From Calonectria ilicicola (lineage: Eukaryota; Ascomycota; Sordariomycetes; Hypocreales; Nectriaceae): 64,000 nucleotides of DNA. This document shows positions 22,329 through 34,599 of the stretch, in pieces. Each line of letters begins with the position of its first letter. The stretch's first letter is position 1. The position numbers and the translations under genes were made by a program. The notes below the pieces were generated by a model. The model saw only the letters and a program-made list of their open reading frames with translations, was not told the DNA's origin and did not search any database. The DNA lies in contig CP085834.1 of NCBI GenBank assembly GCA_020809705.1, positions 62,001-126,000 on the forward strand. Direction: 5' to 3'.

Positions 22329-24601
22329 ATGAAGCTCTCCAGTACAAGTTTACTTTTGCTAGCCTGGGTTTGCGGGGTAGCTGCAAGAGGTATTTGCCAC
22401 TCAACATATATTTCATTGTTTTTGATACGAATGTAATTATTACAGAAGTGCACCAACCAACTCAAGCAATTCCCATTGGGGAAGGTGTTGTGGATGTACA
22501 AAAAAACTATAATGGCTGGGTCAATCCTGAAGGCCTGGCTCCCATGCCACAGTGCATCGCTCAGCAGAATCAATCTACCTGGCTGAGAACTATGACGAAA
22601 TGTACTCGTAAACGATGTACCTCGCATTTTGGATTTATTTGCACCCACAATCAGTGGCTCACTCAGCTCAGCTGTCTCGATAGTGAATTCTCATCGTCTG
22701 TTATCAGTGAGTATCTCGCATACTGTAGCAGATCAGTACTTGGAAAAGCGCAGCTTTATTATTGGGTTCGAAACATTACCGGTAGAACTTGGCTTGTTGA
22801 TGTTGGAGACGCCAATGAGTTGCAGAACCTCTCCCCAGCTTCCCTAATTAGAGGATATGAGGATGTCAGTGTGACTTACAATGCGCCAGTGTGCCTAACG
22901 GATTCGTTTTCTGCACCATCAAAAGAACCATTTGAACATGTGATGGGGTCCTGCAGTTTTACAGACGCTACCCAACGTACCGGAAATGCGGCTCGCCCCT
23001 GGGAATATGATAAATCCTCACGATCCATGGTCGCACTAGGTTTTGAAGCGCTTGGCTACAATCTCACAGGAGGCCACATTTCACCTGGAGAATATTTTGA
23101 TAAATCATGTTTCTGTAATGTCTTCAATACAGATCCTAAACATGAACCCTGCTCTGGGATAGGACTAACAGACTTGACAATGGCACGCTTATGGATATAT
23201 GCCACTTGTGGACCGAAGTCCCTTCCTGATAACTGGAAGGACAATCTGAAAACTATAGGATTCGGATATATAACTCTCCAAGACTGGTCCTGGCCGGCCT
23301 GCTTCCCGGATATGCCACAGAGAGTAACTGCGTTAATTAATCAGTGTGCAACCGATGCTTGTGATCTTGATCCTAGGGGCTATTGCAAACTCAAGCGTGC
23401 TGTGAATAGGGCTTGTTTCTGCCATGAGATCAGTTATGATTCCTGCGGAGGCTCGTGCCAGACTTTTGAGACACGCATAGATTACGTACACTGGCTCCGT
23501 GATCTTTGCGGAAATGTGCAAGACTGGCAAGGACTACCTGGCAATTGGCATTAATTAGCCGCCCCATTGCCATCCGACATGATTCCATGGAGATGGACTG
23601 TGAAACTAAGCCATGGTCCAAAAATCACGTCCATCACAGGGCCAGGGGTCGCAGATATGACAAAAAAGTGCGATTCCACTACACGAAAGGTCGCTAGTTT
23701 CGTTTTGGTAAATCTAGCTACTTTTATTGTGGTAGCACTCAACCAGAAAAAAGGACATCTGATCGCACGCGACTCTTCATTAAAAATATCCCATTCACGT
23801 TGGTTTTTTACAGGAATTTCGGTCGCTTCTCTGGAATTACTTACAAACATTTTTAATGCTTTTCTTGTTCAGCAAAGCTTTGGATATGAACATGTTCCTG
23901 TTTTTCAATTGATGCTCCTTTGGTGCACACTACCTCGGCTTGGGTGGCTTTCGAGCTGGCCGATTGGTGTTCATCCCCTGCAAGCAATACTATTTCCTTC
24001 ATCTCAGGCTTCTATGTTTGCGGAAGCGATTATTCGCTTTTTCTCATTCTTCTATATGGCCTTAACGGTTGTATATGGGATTCAACACAATTTCTATTTT
24101 AGGAGTCTCGATAGTGTGGAAAAAGGACACCCGGCTAAAGTCATGTATATGGGAGCACTTTTGTGGCTCATAATTAGTCTCTTGACAATTCTTCAGTTGA
24201 TTCGAAAAGTATTTAGTTCGAATCGTTCGTCCGAATTTGAGAGACCTGGCTTATCAAATCGGCAAACGAGTCATAGTATTGCAGGTAATTTAGCAGCTCA
24301 GTCAGATATGTACTGGAGCTGTTTGGAGGAGACTTTGACTGATCATTGGAACAACGGAAGAAGATTCTCGACAGAGAGATTGATCAATCCAAATGAAAGA
24401 GGAAGGTATACAATGTATGGCACTCTGCCAGTTGAACTTGAAAGCAACAGGAGCTCAAGACGAACGTTCGCGCGACTATATATGATCGTGGCCGCAACTA
24501 TGCCTCTTCTTTGGGTGGCACAATGCCTATTTTGGAGTGGATTTATCCATCTTAGTTCGGACGAGTATGCGATATTGATGCATTTGAAAATAACCAACTA
24601 A
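22329..24601 (+). pseudogene. secreted Cys-rich / multi-TM fungal membrane protein, split by an in-frame TAA
   Basis: Exon 1 (22329-22389) encodes a signal peptide, MKLSSTSLLLLAWVCGVAAR. After an intron (22390-22445) one frame runs to 24601, broken only by TAA at 23552-23554. The first part (about 390 aa) is an ectodomain with more than twenty Cys, several in CC-spaced pairs, such as CFCNVF and CFCHEISYDSCGGSC. The second part (about 345 aa) has five to six hydrophobic helices: FVLVNLATFIVVAL, WFFTGISVASLELLTNIFNA, FFSFFYMALTVVYGI, MGALLWLIISLLTILQLI and YMIVAATMPLLWVAQCLFWSGF. Both halves are in the same frame and the linking text LAAPLPSDMIPWRW continues directly, so this was one protein of about 738 aa. 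CAA to TAA is a C-to-T change. No intron consistent with frame removes it. I know no function for this family. Alternatives: stop readthrough, or a sequencing error. Confidence 0.7.
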
Positions 24602-25052
24602 TTGAATTTAGATTTTGTCCACCGAAGCTGGCGGTTCTAACGATCGTTTGGATCACTTCCTCATTCGCAAGCACCCTATACTTGCATAGATTCCTTTGAG
24701 GATGAGAATTATTAGGAATGCATAGCTGTATGGGCGGCTGGTTTGACCCATGGTGGTGGGCATGAATATAGGCATCGTAGGTGTGATGAAACAGAAGGAC
24801 TTGGACAATTAACGAGGAGGGTAGAGCGATTATGATAGCGTCTAAAAGACTCTAGCTACGGCACATAAGGGGATTAAGGCAATGGATTGCAGAATAATTA
24901 GCTATTTCTTTTCGACACCCGAATTAAAGGAGTTGTATCAATATTATCTGGAACGCAAATCAAATATCTAAACATTAGCTGATGTGTACAATCAATATTG
25001 GATTTCCCCTCGACGTGTCGATTCTCATTCCCATAACATAGCGTAATATCTA
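24602..25052. other. intergenic, no gene seen
   Basis: Convergent 3' flanks of the membrane-protein gene and the carboxylesterase gene. No coding or repeat signal recognised. Confidence 0.5.
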
Positions 25053-26952
25053 CTACTGAGGCCAGATTCCAGGATTGTTTCCGCGTCCCATTTGCAAAAA
25101 CTGGCATTGGGTGGAGTCATCTGGGTCATGGGTGACATTGATCCCCTCATTTGATAGATAGAGAACATGGCGAGCTTCGGAATCATATTTTGGCCATGGT
25201 GGGATATTTCCATTGCTGTTCATAATGACATTGGGATCATGATGTAGTGCAAATGAGATGAAATACTGGCGTATCAATGTTGCCAAGGTGTTATTTCCAG
25301 GTATTGATATTGTTCCCAGTGATCGCGAGCCGTCAGCTGTAAATAAGATATTAGCAACTCGCACCATCTTGTTGGATTTCATATATGGACTTGCCGTTGG
25401 TAGTATTGACGAAAAGGAAATTGTAAGTTGCGCTATGGAATTGGAATCCAGAATTAAATACCATTTTGTAGGCTGGCATATCAGCCTTCGTCACCCCCTC
25501 CGCTATATACTTACTAGGGCAATTAACAAGAGCGTCCCCAAAGAGAGCAGACCGTCTTATGAATGCATTTGACAATTCATATTTTATGGCACCTGCATCT
25601 TTCAGATACTTTTGCGCGGGTAGCTTGTCAAGAAATGATGTATTATATGAGGATTCAGGATAAAGATTCCAGGTAATCCTCTCATAGCTACCAGTTGTAT
25701 CGTGCCAGAGTGCTGAAATGTCAGAAATTGCATCGTCGTCAAACTCAATAGAGTAATTGGAGAAAATAAACCCTTCGTCAAAGTTTCGGTCCACTAGAAC
25801 AGGAACCTTGGTGAAATGACCATCGCGAAACTCGTTCCACGGATGCCGTTGAATAATGTATCCATCTATTGACGGTCCCCAGTAATATGTTCCATAGGCG
25901 TATTCCTTTGACTTGTATGCTTCAATAAATGAATTCCGAGTGGCATGTTGGATCAAGGGGGTTGGCAACTCCCTCAAGCAGTCCAGTGTTGTGCAGTTTG
26001 CAGCGCTCAAAAACCCTCTATATTGGGCGTTTAGCCATTTCTCGTCATATATTGGCGTCCACCATGCATATTCTATCTGATAATTTAGAGATGAAACTAA
26101 TGTCGTGTTTTCTCAGGTTTTGTGTCATCTTACCAGCTATTGCAGCATGAAATGGTGCTTCACCAACTCCACCATTCATGACCATCTGCAATGTCACAGA
26201 GGCACCTCCAGCGCTACCCCCGGCGATGGTAATTTTAGAGCGATCACCACCTAAATGGTGAATGTTATCGTAGATCCATTCAATGGCTGATCGTTGGTCG
26301 AGAAGGCCAGCATTCCAGGTCCCGTCTTTTTTCACAGCATCTCCAGCTAGAAAACCCAAGGGACCAAGACGATATTGAATCGAGACAAATATCATGGAGC
26401 CATTCGCCTGATGGACTAAACCATCACCTGATGCTTTTAGGGAACTTCCTCTGATATAGCCTGTAATTTGTCAGTGTTGTTTTTATACCCGAACTAATTT
26501 GCATTAAACTCACCTCCACCATGTATTCCAACCATGACTGGCAGCCTTTCAGAACTCGGGAATACTGGTGTTTGAATGTTGAGCAACAAACAATCTTCGC
26601 TCTGAAAGATGGCCTTTTCTTCATTTTCCTCCCAGGCCGCTATATTTTGAGGACACACAGGCCCTGGCTCTGTTGCGTTGATAGTCAAGGATGTTTTGCC
26701 ATATTCTACACGCACAGGAGGACGCCATCTCAAATCTCCGATAGGAGGTTTAGCGTACCTAATACCCCAAAATGTGTTCACTCTATATTAGTAAGCCTTT
26801 ACTCATCTAGTGGAATAATTCGGAGTTTGAACAGGACTGTACCTCGAGGTTTTGTTGGAAACACCAATGTACTCAATCTCGCCAAACATTACTTTGGCGG
26901 CATTTCCAACATGATGCGCACGCAAAATGAAAACAACAACTAGTCCATGCAT
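25053..26952 (-). CDS. type-B carboxylesterase/lipase (alpha/beta hydrolase)
   Basis: Five exons (26952-26843, 26782-26514, 26460-26134, 26096-25395, 25336-25053) encode 563 aa, the normal size of fungal Candida rugosa-type esterases. The N-terminus MHGLVVVFILRAHHVGNA looks like a signal peptide, so the enzyme is probably secreted. Family features in order: NTFWGIRYAKPPIGDLRWR, the EDCLLLNIQTP type-B signature, the oxyanion-hole GIHGGG, the nucleophile elbow GGSAGGASV, an acidic member in NFDEGFIF, and a catalytic His in QFHSATYNF. Hydrolyses carboxylic esters; the substrate may be lipid or plant ester. The last intron (25337-25394) has a GC donor (G|GCAAGTCC) with a GCTAAT branch site and ACAG acceptor. 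This is needed to keep the frame, since GT alternatives give a stop or a 28-nt intron. Start chosen as the first ATG giving a hydrophobic leader. Confidence 0.87.
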
Positions 26953-27652
26953 TTTCTTTTTGGGATTTAGGCAGTCAAAATGAATAGACACAAGGGAACG
27001 GGTAGGAAAAAGTTGGCGGAGCAAGAATTTATTAATGGTTTGCTTTGTGGTGCTTTCACAGGTGAATAGGGTACACATATAGGCTGTCAAAGTCCGAGAC
27101 ATTTTCATTTCCAATTAATATTGGTAAGACATCGGCATAAAAAGATTCCATTCCCGTCATAAAACTAGTATCTTAATGTTTCACTTGATAGGTTCTGCAC
27201 AATAGTGGCCATCAATGTAAGCGAAAGGTCATGCATAGCCAAAACATACGAGTTATTTTCAAATGTTAACTTCATTTTAAATCAAAAGCACAAAGCAAAC
27301 TCAGTGACACTTTCGTTGAGGTCTGGCAGAAGCTGGGGACTGTAAATTATGACTCCGAGCCAAGTTTCGCCGAGACATATCATTAGGGCCCACTTTCTAT
27401 CCCTTTAGAAGGACTAAGGATATTAAGTGAAGCGTAAAATGTTTCAAGTTGAAGGCGTGTATTTATTAGTCGTGTTACAGCAATCAACCCACAGCTCAGA
27501 GATATCAGCGATATCTTCAGCAACTATCTATCTCACTCAATGACTTAGCTACAGTGATAGCATTTCCTGCGTATCATTCATATTGAAAGCGGAGCATATT
27601 CTGAGAAACCGACCGAAAGATTTGCAAATCATCATTTTTTCCCCCTCAGTAT
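26953..27652. other. intergenic, no gene seen
   Basis: Upstream region of the carboxylesterase gene, moderately AT-rich, with no supported coding frame. Presumably holds its promoter. Confidence 0.5.
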
Positions 27653-28114
27653 TTACTGATTCGCGGCGTATTGAAAATCTGGTTTATTGATCCGGATTGT
27701 TAAGAAGAAAATCCGTTCAGCATCTGAGATGGGAGAGGGGGGAGGGGTATGTAAGAATATGGCAAGTTTTGTCGAGGATAATCCTTCTACAAAGATGCAC
27801 AAATCAGAATGACTGATAGAACAATGGTAATTAGAGACTAAAGAATGACCATTCAAGAAGACAAAGGAGCTATCGAAAATTAAATGATCGTCCCGTTGAA
27901 TGGAATCCAAGTAGCCAAGGCAATGATACACATACCCAGTCGAGATATTCGGAAATGACCGAGTGACCAGACGACTCCAGTAATTTTCCCAATTCTTCCA
28001 TGAAGTTCCCGATCCTAATGAATTCATAATATGTAATAAAAAGGCTTCCAAAGGCCTATATTTTTCTTTGGGACCCTTTCTTGTTGCCCCTTTGTTGGAG
28101 ATTGAAGGAAACAT
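27653..28114 (-). CDS. hypothetical ORF, possibly a second exon or exons of the gene at 28182-28427
   Basis: An open minus-strand frame of 153 codons starting MFPSISNKGATRKGPKEKYR. I recognise no family. The first 60 residues are basic and look protein-like (WKNWENYWSRLVTRSF). A GTATGTG at the codon after NISTG and a CTCAG before ATGCTGAACGG could bound an intron, so the downstream part of the frame is doubtful. The position directly downstream of the MGGCLSK protein on the same strand makes a joined gene possible. Confidence 0.3.
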   Translation of the reverse strand: MFPSISNKGATRKGPKEKYRPLEAFLLHIMNSLGSGTSWKNWENYWSRLVTRSFPNISTGYVYHCLGYLDSIQRDDHLIFDSSFVFLNGHSLVSNYHCSISHSDLCIFVEGLSSTKLAIFLHTPPPSPISDAERIFFLTIRINKPDFQYAANQ

Positions 28115-28181
28115 GACCGGGTAATCCTTATCAACCTCTCAATAGACAACTAGACGGCGCTAACAGCAACACTCAAGACAC

Positions 28182-28427
28182 CTAGTACCATCGCGCACAT
28201 TGTGATACTCCCCAATCATTTGCAACTACTCCGTTATTGAATTTTTCCCAGTACTCTTCTTCGGGGTCCCGTATTTTCCGGTATTTCTGAGCGACTGCAG
28301 TATTCTGTGGGCCGAGGAAAGTTTGAGCGCGGAACTTGAGGTATCTGAATTTAGTATTCAGGGACCTTAGTTTGGAACGGAGGCTTGAGCGAGGATTGGT
28401 CCATTCCTTTGAGAGGCAACCACCCAT
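28182..28427 (-). CDS. small protein with N-myristoylation/palmitoylation motif
   Basis: 81 codons starting MGGCLSKEW. Gly2 followed by Cys4 and Ser6 matches the consensus for N-terminal myristoylation with adjacent palmitoylation, as in many membrane-anchored signalling proteins. The rest is basic (SLRSKLRSLNTKFRYLKFRA) then acidic/aromatic (RDPEEEYWEKFNNG), with no known domain visible. It ends at a TAG at 28182-28184, or a GTATCAC donor a few codons earlier may splice to the minus-strand frame at 27653-28114. I recognise no homologue. The gene call rests on the clean N-terminal motif and the protein-like composition. Confidence 0.45.
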   Translation of the reverse strand: MGGCLSKEWTNPRSSLRSKLRSLNTKFRYLKFRAQTFLGPQNTAVAQKYRKIRDPEEEYWEKFNNGVVANDWGVSQCARWY

Positions 28428-29908
28428 GTTGGAGAAACGGGAGTTATCTGAGATGGGATAATACAGTTAGCCAAAGACATTGCTGGGGAGCGGACAGGTC
28501 AGGTAGAGCAACCAACCCCGTGGAAGAAGAACAATTCCACGAGCAAAGAAGAATCTCAAAAGCTTAGTTCGGATGCAAATAAAATCAAGTGTTCTTCAGG
28601 TATGGGTAATCGATCGACCATCCGGTGTCATTCGTTCATGGGACTGGAGTGAGACTGAGGCGCGCGAGCAGAGCGCGGAAGGCAGATCACAAAAAGGCCA
28701 GATGGGAGGGGTGAGATGGCTGGATATAAGTAGACTACTGGCTTTAAACTTCTCGGTTTGTCTAAAGGATTGCGAAGGCCGCAGAAAGTCCTTTTAGTTG
28801 TACCCGACATGCTGTGTATCGAATGTTGGTGCCATCCCCACCCTATGACACACACCCACATGAATCCTACTATACACAGCCCCCTCACACCCTTAGAATT
28901 GAAAATTGGGGTCCGAAGGATGTGGACTAAAGTGCTATGTCGACCTGGACGCATTTTTACGGAATGGCAAGGTCTACATGGCCCGGCATTGCTTCACGCA
29001 ACTGTTTTGTGCGCATTGTCTGCTATCGCAGTCGATAGCGTGATAGGTCTGTTTTCTGTGATAAGTCGGTAGTTTTCCAGCGTCGTATACCTCATGGAGA
29101 ACGCGTGGCTTTCTTCATGGAAGGAGACCGGGATTGGTTGCATTGAGATTTGGTGTGGGAGGATGGTGTGCATCTTATGTCAGAAGGTGAGATTGGCGGG
29201 AAAAGCTAGCACTTGTGGCAGCAGATATTGATTGGCGAGATTTCATGCAGGATAAAAAAAAAGCCTGCAGTGCCGGGGGACGGGTCAGATCGGGAGTCGC
29301 TAGAGAGCCCGAGATGCTTAAAGCCCGTCGTTATGGGGTTGAGTGGAGGCTGTGAAAAGAGGCTGGGGTATAAACGGTAATCAGCCAGACGACTAGAGTG
29401 AGGCTGATGGATGCAAGGACCGAGACAAGATGAAGTGAAAATCCGCCTCCCGACCTCGCATTTTAGATCTAAAAAGATGATATCAGCACAGTTTGCAACG
29501 TATTGGCTCACGTCCGTTTGGTCCAAATGTAATGTTGCAAGTGTCGATCGGGGCATCTCCGGATTGACGCGATGGTGGGGCGGGGTAAAATTTCTATCAA
29601 GCCGCGAAACAATGAAAAGCGACCATTGAATCCCGAGACGTGATGACGGGGTCTCTGCAGATGTTGAGACAAATCATCGCCCCCACGCAGCCTAATGGGG
29701 ATTAGGCCTGCTGACTTTCACCCTCCGATTCATGGCGTTGCGTAATCTACTATCAATAGCATTCAACACAACCCGTCCAGTCCAGTGAGCCAATCGCTTC
29801 GCTTCCATTGCAAGGTTGGCCTTTCACGTGTCGCTTCATTGACTCTGAAACTTGATTCATATACGAAAACAAACGGATTGATTCTGGAACTGATGTTTCC
29901 ATCCCAAG
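28428..29908. other. gene-poor interval, no gene supported
   Basis: GC-balanced DNA with several overlapping short frames on both strands, none with recognisable domains or consistent splice signals. Nothing else identified. Confidence 0.4.
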
Positions 29909-30165
29909 TCAGTCGATATAGCCCCATGGAAAATTAAATGGCATAACACCAAGCATCTTACCTGCGTGCAGTTTTGATGCAGGTGATGTAGGAGCTAGAA
30001 AATTATCACCCGACATGCTAGTGTAGACCCGAAAAAGAATGATATCATCGGATCCACTGCAGGGCATATCCGGAATGTTGATGGTTTGTTCGTTGGTAGT
30101 TAATAGGACCCCGGGCAAGAAAACGTCACCTATCTCATGGTTGACCTGGGATAGGTAGCTAAGTT
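29909..30165 (-). pseudogene. truncated coding fragment at the edge of the first AT block
   Basis: Minus-strand frame reading NHEIGDVFLPGVLLTTNE and onward to SPASKLHA, followed by a good GTAAGAT donor near 29961. The composition is protein-like and GC-normal. The frame runs upstream into the AT-rich repeat block that starts at about 30170, and no start codon is seen before that. It looks like a gene whose 5' part was lost or disrupted by the repeat block. Family not recognised. Confidence 0.35.
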
Positions 30166-30441
30166 ATCCTCTTGTTATAGTTCGTGTTAGGTCCATGGTA
30201 ATAATTACACTTAGTATTGGACCACTTTATTGCTTTATTTAAACTTAGTAGGTTAACATCTAAGAGTTAATAATAATAACTCATATTACATAAAGTTAGT
30301 TATTATTATAGCTCACTTTATTAACTTAAATAAATATATCTTTTTTATAAGAAAAGTTTAATATATTTATTTAGCTAAATAATAGTTTAAAAAGTAAACT
30401 AAGAGACTTTTTTATTAATTCTTTTTTATATATTAAATATA

Positions 30442-32256
30442 ACGTACATGATAAGCAAGCGCCCCAGACAAGCAAGCGCCCCAAAAATCCCTTATATATA
30501 ATATAAACTATTTAATTAAATACTTTTTAATAATTAATAATATTTTAATTAAATATTAAAATTAAAATTCTTTTTTTTTTAAATTTTTTAAAGAAATTTA
30601 AAATTAAATTTATAAAAAGTAAAAGTAATTTATAAAGTAAATTATTAATAATTATATTATTAATAAAAAAGAATTTAATTTTAAAATAATATTATTTTTA
30701 ATTTATAAAAATTATTTAATTTAAAAAAAAGATTATTATTAATTTTATTTTAAATTTAGATTTATAAAGATTTTTTTTTAATTTTATAATATTAAAGAAA
30801 TAATTAATTAATTATTTATTAATTAAAATATATTATTTATTAATAAATATTAAATTTTAAATTTTATTAAGTATTATTTAAAATTTAAAATATATTTCTT
30901 TTATAAATATAATTATAAAAAAATTAAATATAAAAATTTAAAGATTATTAATAATTAATTTTAATTTATATTAAATATAATTAAAAAATATAATATTTAA
31001 TTAAATAATATATATAATTTTAATAAAATTAGCTTTATAATAAATATTATTATAAGTAAAATAATTATAATAAATATAAAAAGATATTTAAATCTAAAAT
31101 TAATTTAATCTAGAAATTAAAAATAGATAATAGTAATTTAAGTTATTAATATAAAAGATTAGATTATCTTACTATTTCTTATTATTATAAACTAATATTA
31201 TTTTATTAATTAATATTAAGAAAGTAATCTCTTAGATAATTAAATTATTATAATTATCTAAAATAGCTAAATTAATAATAAAGTAAATTTTAAATAATTA
31301 AAGTATTTTAATTATTATATAAGTAATTAATTAATTAATTATTATATAAGCAATTAATTAATTAATTATTATTATTTTTTAATTTTTAATAATTATAAAA
31401 ATTATTATTTAATTTAATTTAAAGAATATTATAAGAATAATAAAATTATTATACTTTATATACTATTTAATTTATTTTATCTACTTTAATTACTTAATAT
31501 TATATACTTTAAACTATTAAAAATAATATATAAAAAGAAAATAAAGTATTTAATTAAATACTTTATTATTTATATTTCAAAGATTAACTTCTTTCTAGCC
31601 TTTTATAATATATATAAAATTATTATAATAAAAAAAAATATTAAAATAGATTTTAAAGGAGCTAGACTTAATCCTCTAGATCTAGAAAATATTATATTAA
31701 AATTTAATATATAGTTATAGACTCTAATATTATTTAATTAAATAATTAATTTATTTATAATCTAGATATTAAAAACTTAAGGATTATTATTAAGACTAGC
31801 TTATAATCTAAGTATTTTATAAAATAAATTAAAAGATTTTAAAATATCTTTTTAAAGTCTATTATTAAAATATTATAATTACTTTTTAAAAAAATAAAAA
31901 AAATTATATATAAAATAATATTATTAAAATTAAAAATATAAAATCTTAAATAAATAAATAAAATACTTAATAAATACTATAGAGTAAAGAAAATTTAATT
32001 ATAAAATAAAAAAATAATAATAGTAGTTAATATAAAAAAAGTAATTAATTAAATAAATATAAATATATAAATATAAATAAAAATATTATAAAATAATAAT
32101 TAAAAAAAGTTAATATAATTAAAAGAGTAATATTATAATACTTATAATAAAATTAATTAATTAGATACTTTATAGTATTTTTATTCTAGTTTAAAAATAG
32201 GGTATAGTAAGAAGTGGGGCGCTTGCTTATTTGGGGCGCTCACTTATCATATATGT
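30442..32256. mobile_element. Fot1/Pot2-like TIR DNA transposon, copy 1 (RIP-degraded)
   Basis: 1815 bp bounded by inverted termini of about 42 bp. The left end is ACGTACATGATAAGCAAGCG at 30442; the right end read on the minus strand is ACATATATGATAAGTGAGCG from 32256. Each terminus repeats the motif AAGCAAGCGCCCC twice. TA dinucleotides flank both ends (30440-30441, 32257-32258). Size, TIR length and TA target match the Fot1/Pot2 (pogo) group of Tc1/mariner. The interior is A/T only, with no surviving transposase frame. A closely similar second copy lies at 41602-43506. Confidence 0.85.
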
Positions 32257-32399
32257 TAAATCTTCTTTATATTATAATTTATATTATTAAAAAAACTATA
32301 TTATATTAATTAATATTAAATTAAATAAATTATAATAATTTTTTAAATTTAAAAATAATTGAAATTTTAAATTATATATTAAATAATAAAAAAATATTC

Positions 32400-32720
32400 T
32401 TATTTCTCTTTAAATCTTAACTATTTAATTCTTATACTTATTATTATAAATATTTATAATAAGGCTTTTTTTATTAAATTTGACATTTTAAATATAAATT
32501 CATTATACTTTTATATAATATTTCTTATAATTTTATATTTTTTAAATAAATTTTTAATTATTTATATTAAAATTATCAATATAAAATTAAAATATTTAAA
32601 ATTTAAATATAATAAGTTTTATTTTTAATAAATTTTAATTAATATTTAATATATAATATAAAAAGTAATTATTTATAAAAAATACTATTAATCTATCACT
32701 AATTATATCCTATTAATTAT
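32400..32720. repeat. copy of the long inverted-arm repeat
   Basis: This stretch aligns by eye with 43520-43860 (shared tracts such as TTTTTAATTATTTATATTA and AATATTTAAAATTTA). The inverted counterpart appears at 45150-45480. A further right-arm piece lies at about 36480-36640, so block 1 once carried the same palindromic element as block 2. Confidence 0.55.
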
Positions 32721-33284
32721 TTAATTAAATTATTATTTACATTTCTTATTTTAGTATTTATTTAAAAGCAGTTTTTTCCTTTCTTCTCCTTTTCTTTTTC
32801 TTATATTATTACATTCTTATAACCCTTCTATTTAATATTTTAATCCATTTATAGCCTTTTTTATTTAATTTCTTTAAAAATTGCTCTTACTTATTATTTA
32901 AGGAAAATCTTTTATATTTAAATATTTTAAAATACCTTAATATTAGTTTTATTATTTATTATTATTTTTAAATAAAAGCTTTATTATTTTTAAGTATATT
33001 CTTAAAAAGAGATTATATTCCTAAAGACTTAATTTAATTTTAATTTTATTTTTTATATTATTTTATTATTAAGCCTTTTTAGCTTCTTCTTTAAATTATA
33101 ATAGATATTTTTATTTATTTATATCTAGATTAATATTATTAGTTTAAATCTCTTAATAAATATATTAAATTATAGATTTAGTTTTTAAAGGGTTATTATT
33201 AGTATAAATAATATATTATTTAATTATAAATATATTAGCTATATATATATGTTTAAGAGTATATATTTAAGGGTTTTTTTAGTA

Positions 33285-34597
33285 TGTGTTTAAGAGAGGT
33301 TTATTTAAGTGTGTATTACTATATTCCTAGCTAAAAAGTCTTTCTTTTATTATATAAGGTTTCTAATTATTAAGGTTTTTTTATTTATATTACCTTTAAG
33401 CTTTAAAGCTAGTATAAGAGTAATTATACTAATTTATTTAAAATTTATTATAAAGTATACTTTTAGGTTTTATAACCTTATTAGTATCTTTCTTTTTAAA
33501 AGAAAGATAATAACGATATAAAAGATAAAGATATATATAATAAAATGAATTTTAATTTAATAAGATAATATTTTTAATATATATTTAAATTAATAAAAAA
33601 TTTTATTAAACTTTTTAAAGGTATTTTAAAATTATATTATATATAGTTATATAAAAGTTAATAATATAATATAAATACTATTACTAATAATACTAATAAT
33701 TATAAAAGTTAATTATATTAATAAGTACTCTCTTTTTAGTTAAGCTTACTTTTACCTTTAAAATAGAAATTTATTAAAAAATATATATAATTTAAAAAAT
33801 AATTATATTAATAATAAAAGAAAATTTCTTTAATTATTTAAATATATATTTTTTAAATTTTTTATTATTTATATTTTATTATTTTAATAAATTATAAGTA
33901 TTACTAAAAAAAAGTTTTAAGATTATAATTTCGCAGTGGTCTAGGGTATATCGGTAGATCTTGGTCATAGGATAAGGGATTTGATCTATAAAAGAAAGAT
34001 CTACCTTTAAGTTGATAGAAAAATTAAGTATCTTTGGCCTATTCTTTCATTTTTTAAAAGCTTCTATAAAGCAGACTAAACCAATCTAAGATTTTTAATT
34101 TATATTATATTATTTTATTTTTAAAAGATATACCTTTAGTAAATTATTATTTTTAAAGATTATATTTTTATTTAAATACTTTATTTTTTTATTATTCTAT
34201 TTAATAATAAAGCCTTTAATTAGAGGCTTTATAATCATTTAGTTTTACTAAATTATTACTTTTTCTTAAAGTATTATATTATAGATAGATAGCTATGGGT
34301 GGTGTGGTGTTTTTATATGGTTCCTTTCCCCGCCGCGAAAATAATAATAGTAAATATCTTTTATATAGTTATTTTCTTTCTTTTAAAAAAGAAAGACACT
34401 AATAAAATTATAAAACCTAAAGACACACCTTATAATAAACATTTAAATTAATTAATATAGTCACTTTTATACTAAGTTTAAAACCTAAAAATAATATAAA
34501 ATAAAAACCTTAATAGAGAGAAACCTTATATAATAAAAGGAAGACTTTTTTATGAGCTAGAAATATAATAATATATACTTAAATAAATCTTTTAAAT
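33285..34597. mobile_element. element with ~230-bp inverted arms, RIP-degraded
   Basis: The left arm, about 33285-33520, is repeated inverted at about 34370-34597; for example, AAAGTCTTTCTTTTATTAT matches TATAATAAAAGGAAGACTTT. The 850-bp centre has two short stretches of higher GC: around 33935-34060 (GTGGTCTAGGGTATATCGG) and 34290-34345 (GGTGGTGTGGTG...CCCCGCCGCG). No coding frame. Probably a decayed TIR transposon; the exact ends and any TSD are unclear. Confidence 0.5.
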
Positions 34598-34599
34598 AT

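Noticed and set aside
23510..23560. Intron from GTGCAAG to TTAATTAG that would remove the TAA at 23552
   Set aside because: It would be about 37 nt long and joins out of frame, hitting a stop soon after, so it does not explain the interruption.
28573..29556. Several frames of 70-116 codons on both strands
   Set aside because: They overlap each other in opposite directions and none looks like a protein family; insufficient to call a gene.
33309..33521. 70-codon hydrophobic ORF in AT block 1
   Set aside because: Composed of low-complexity A/T codons inside an inverted repeat arm; not a gene.
33930..34010. Possible tRNA gene near 33942
   Set aside because: A- and B-box-like strings are present, but I could not build a consistent anticodon stem and acceptor stem.
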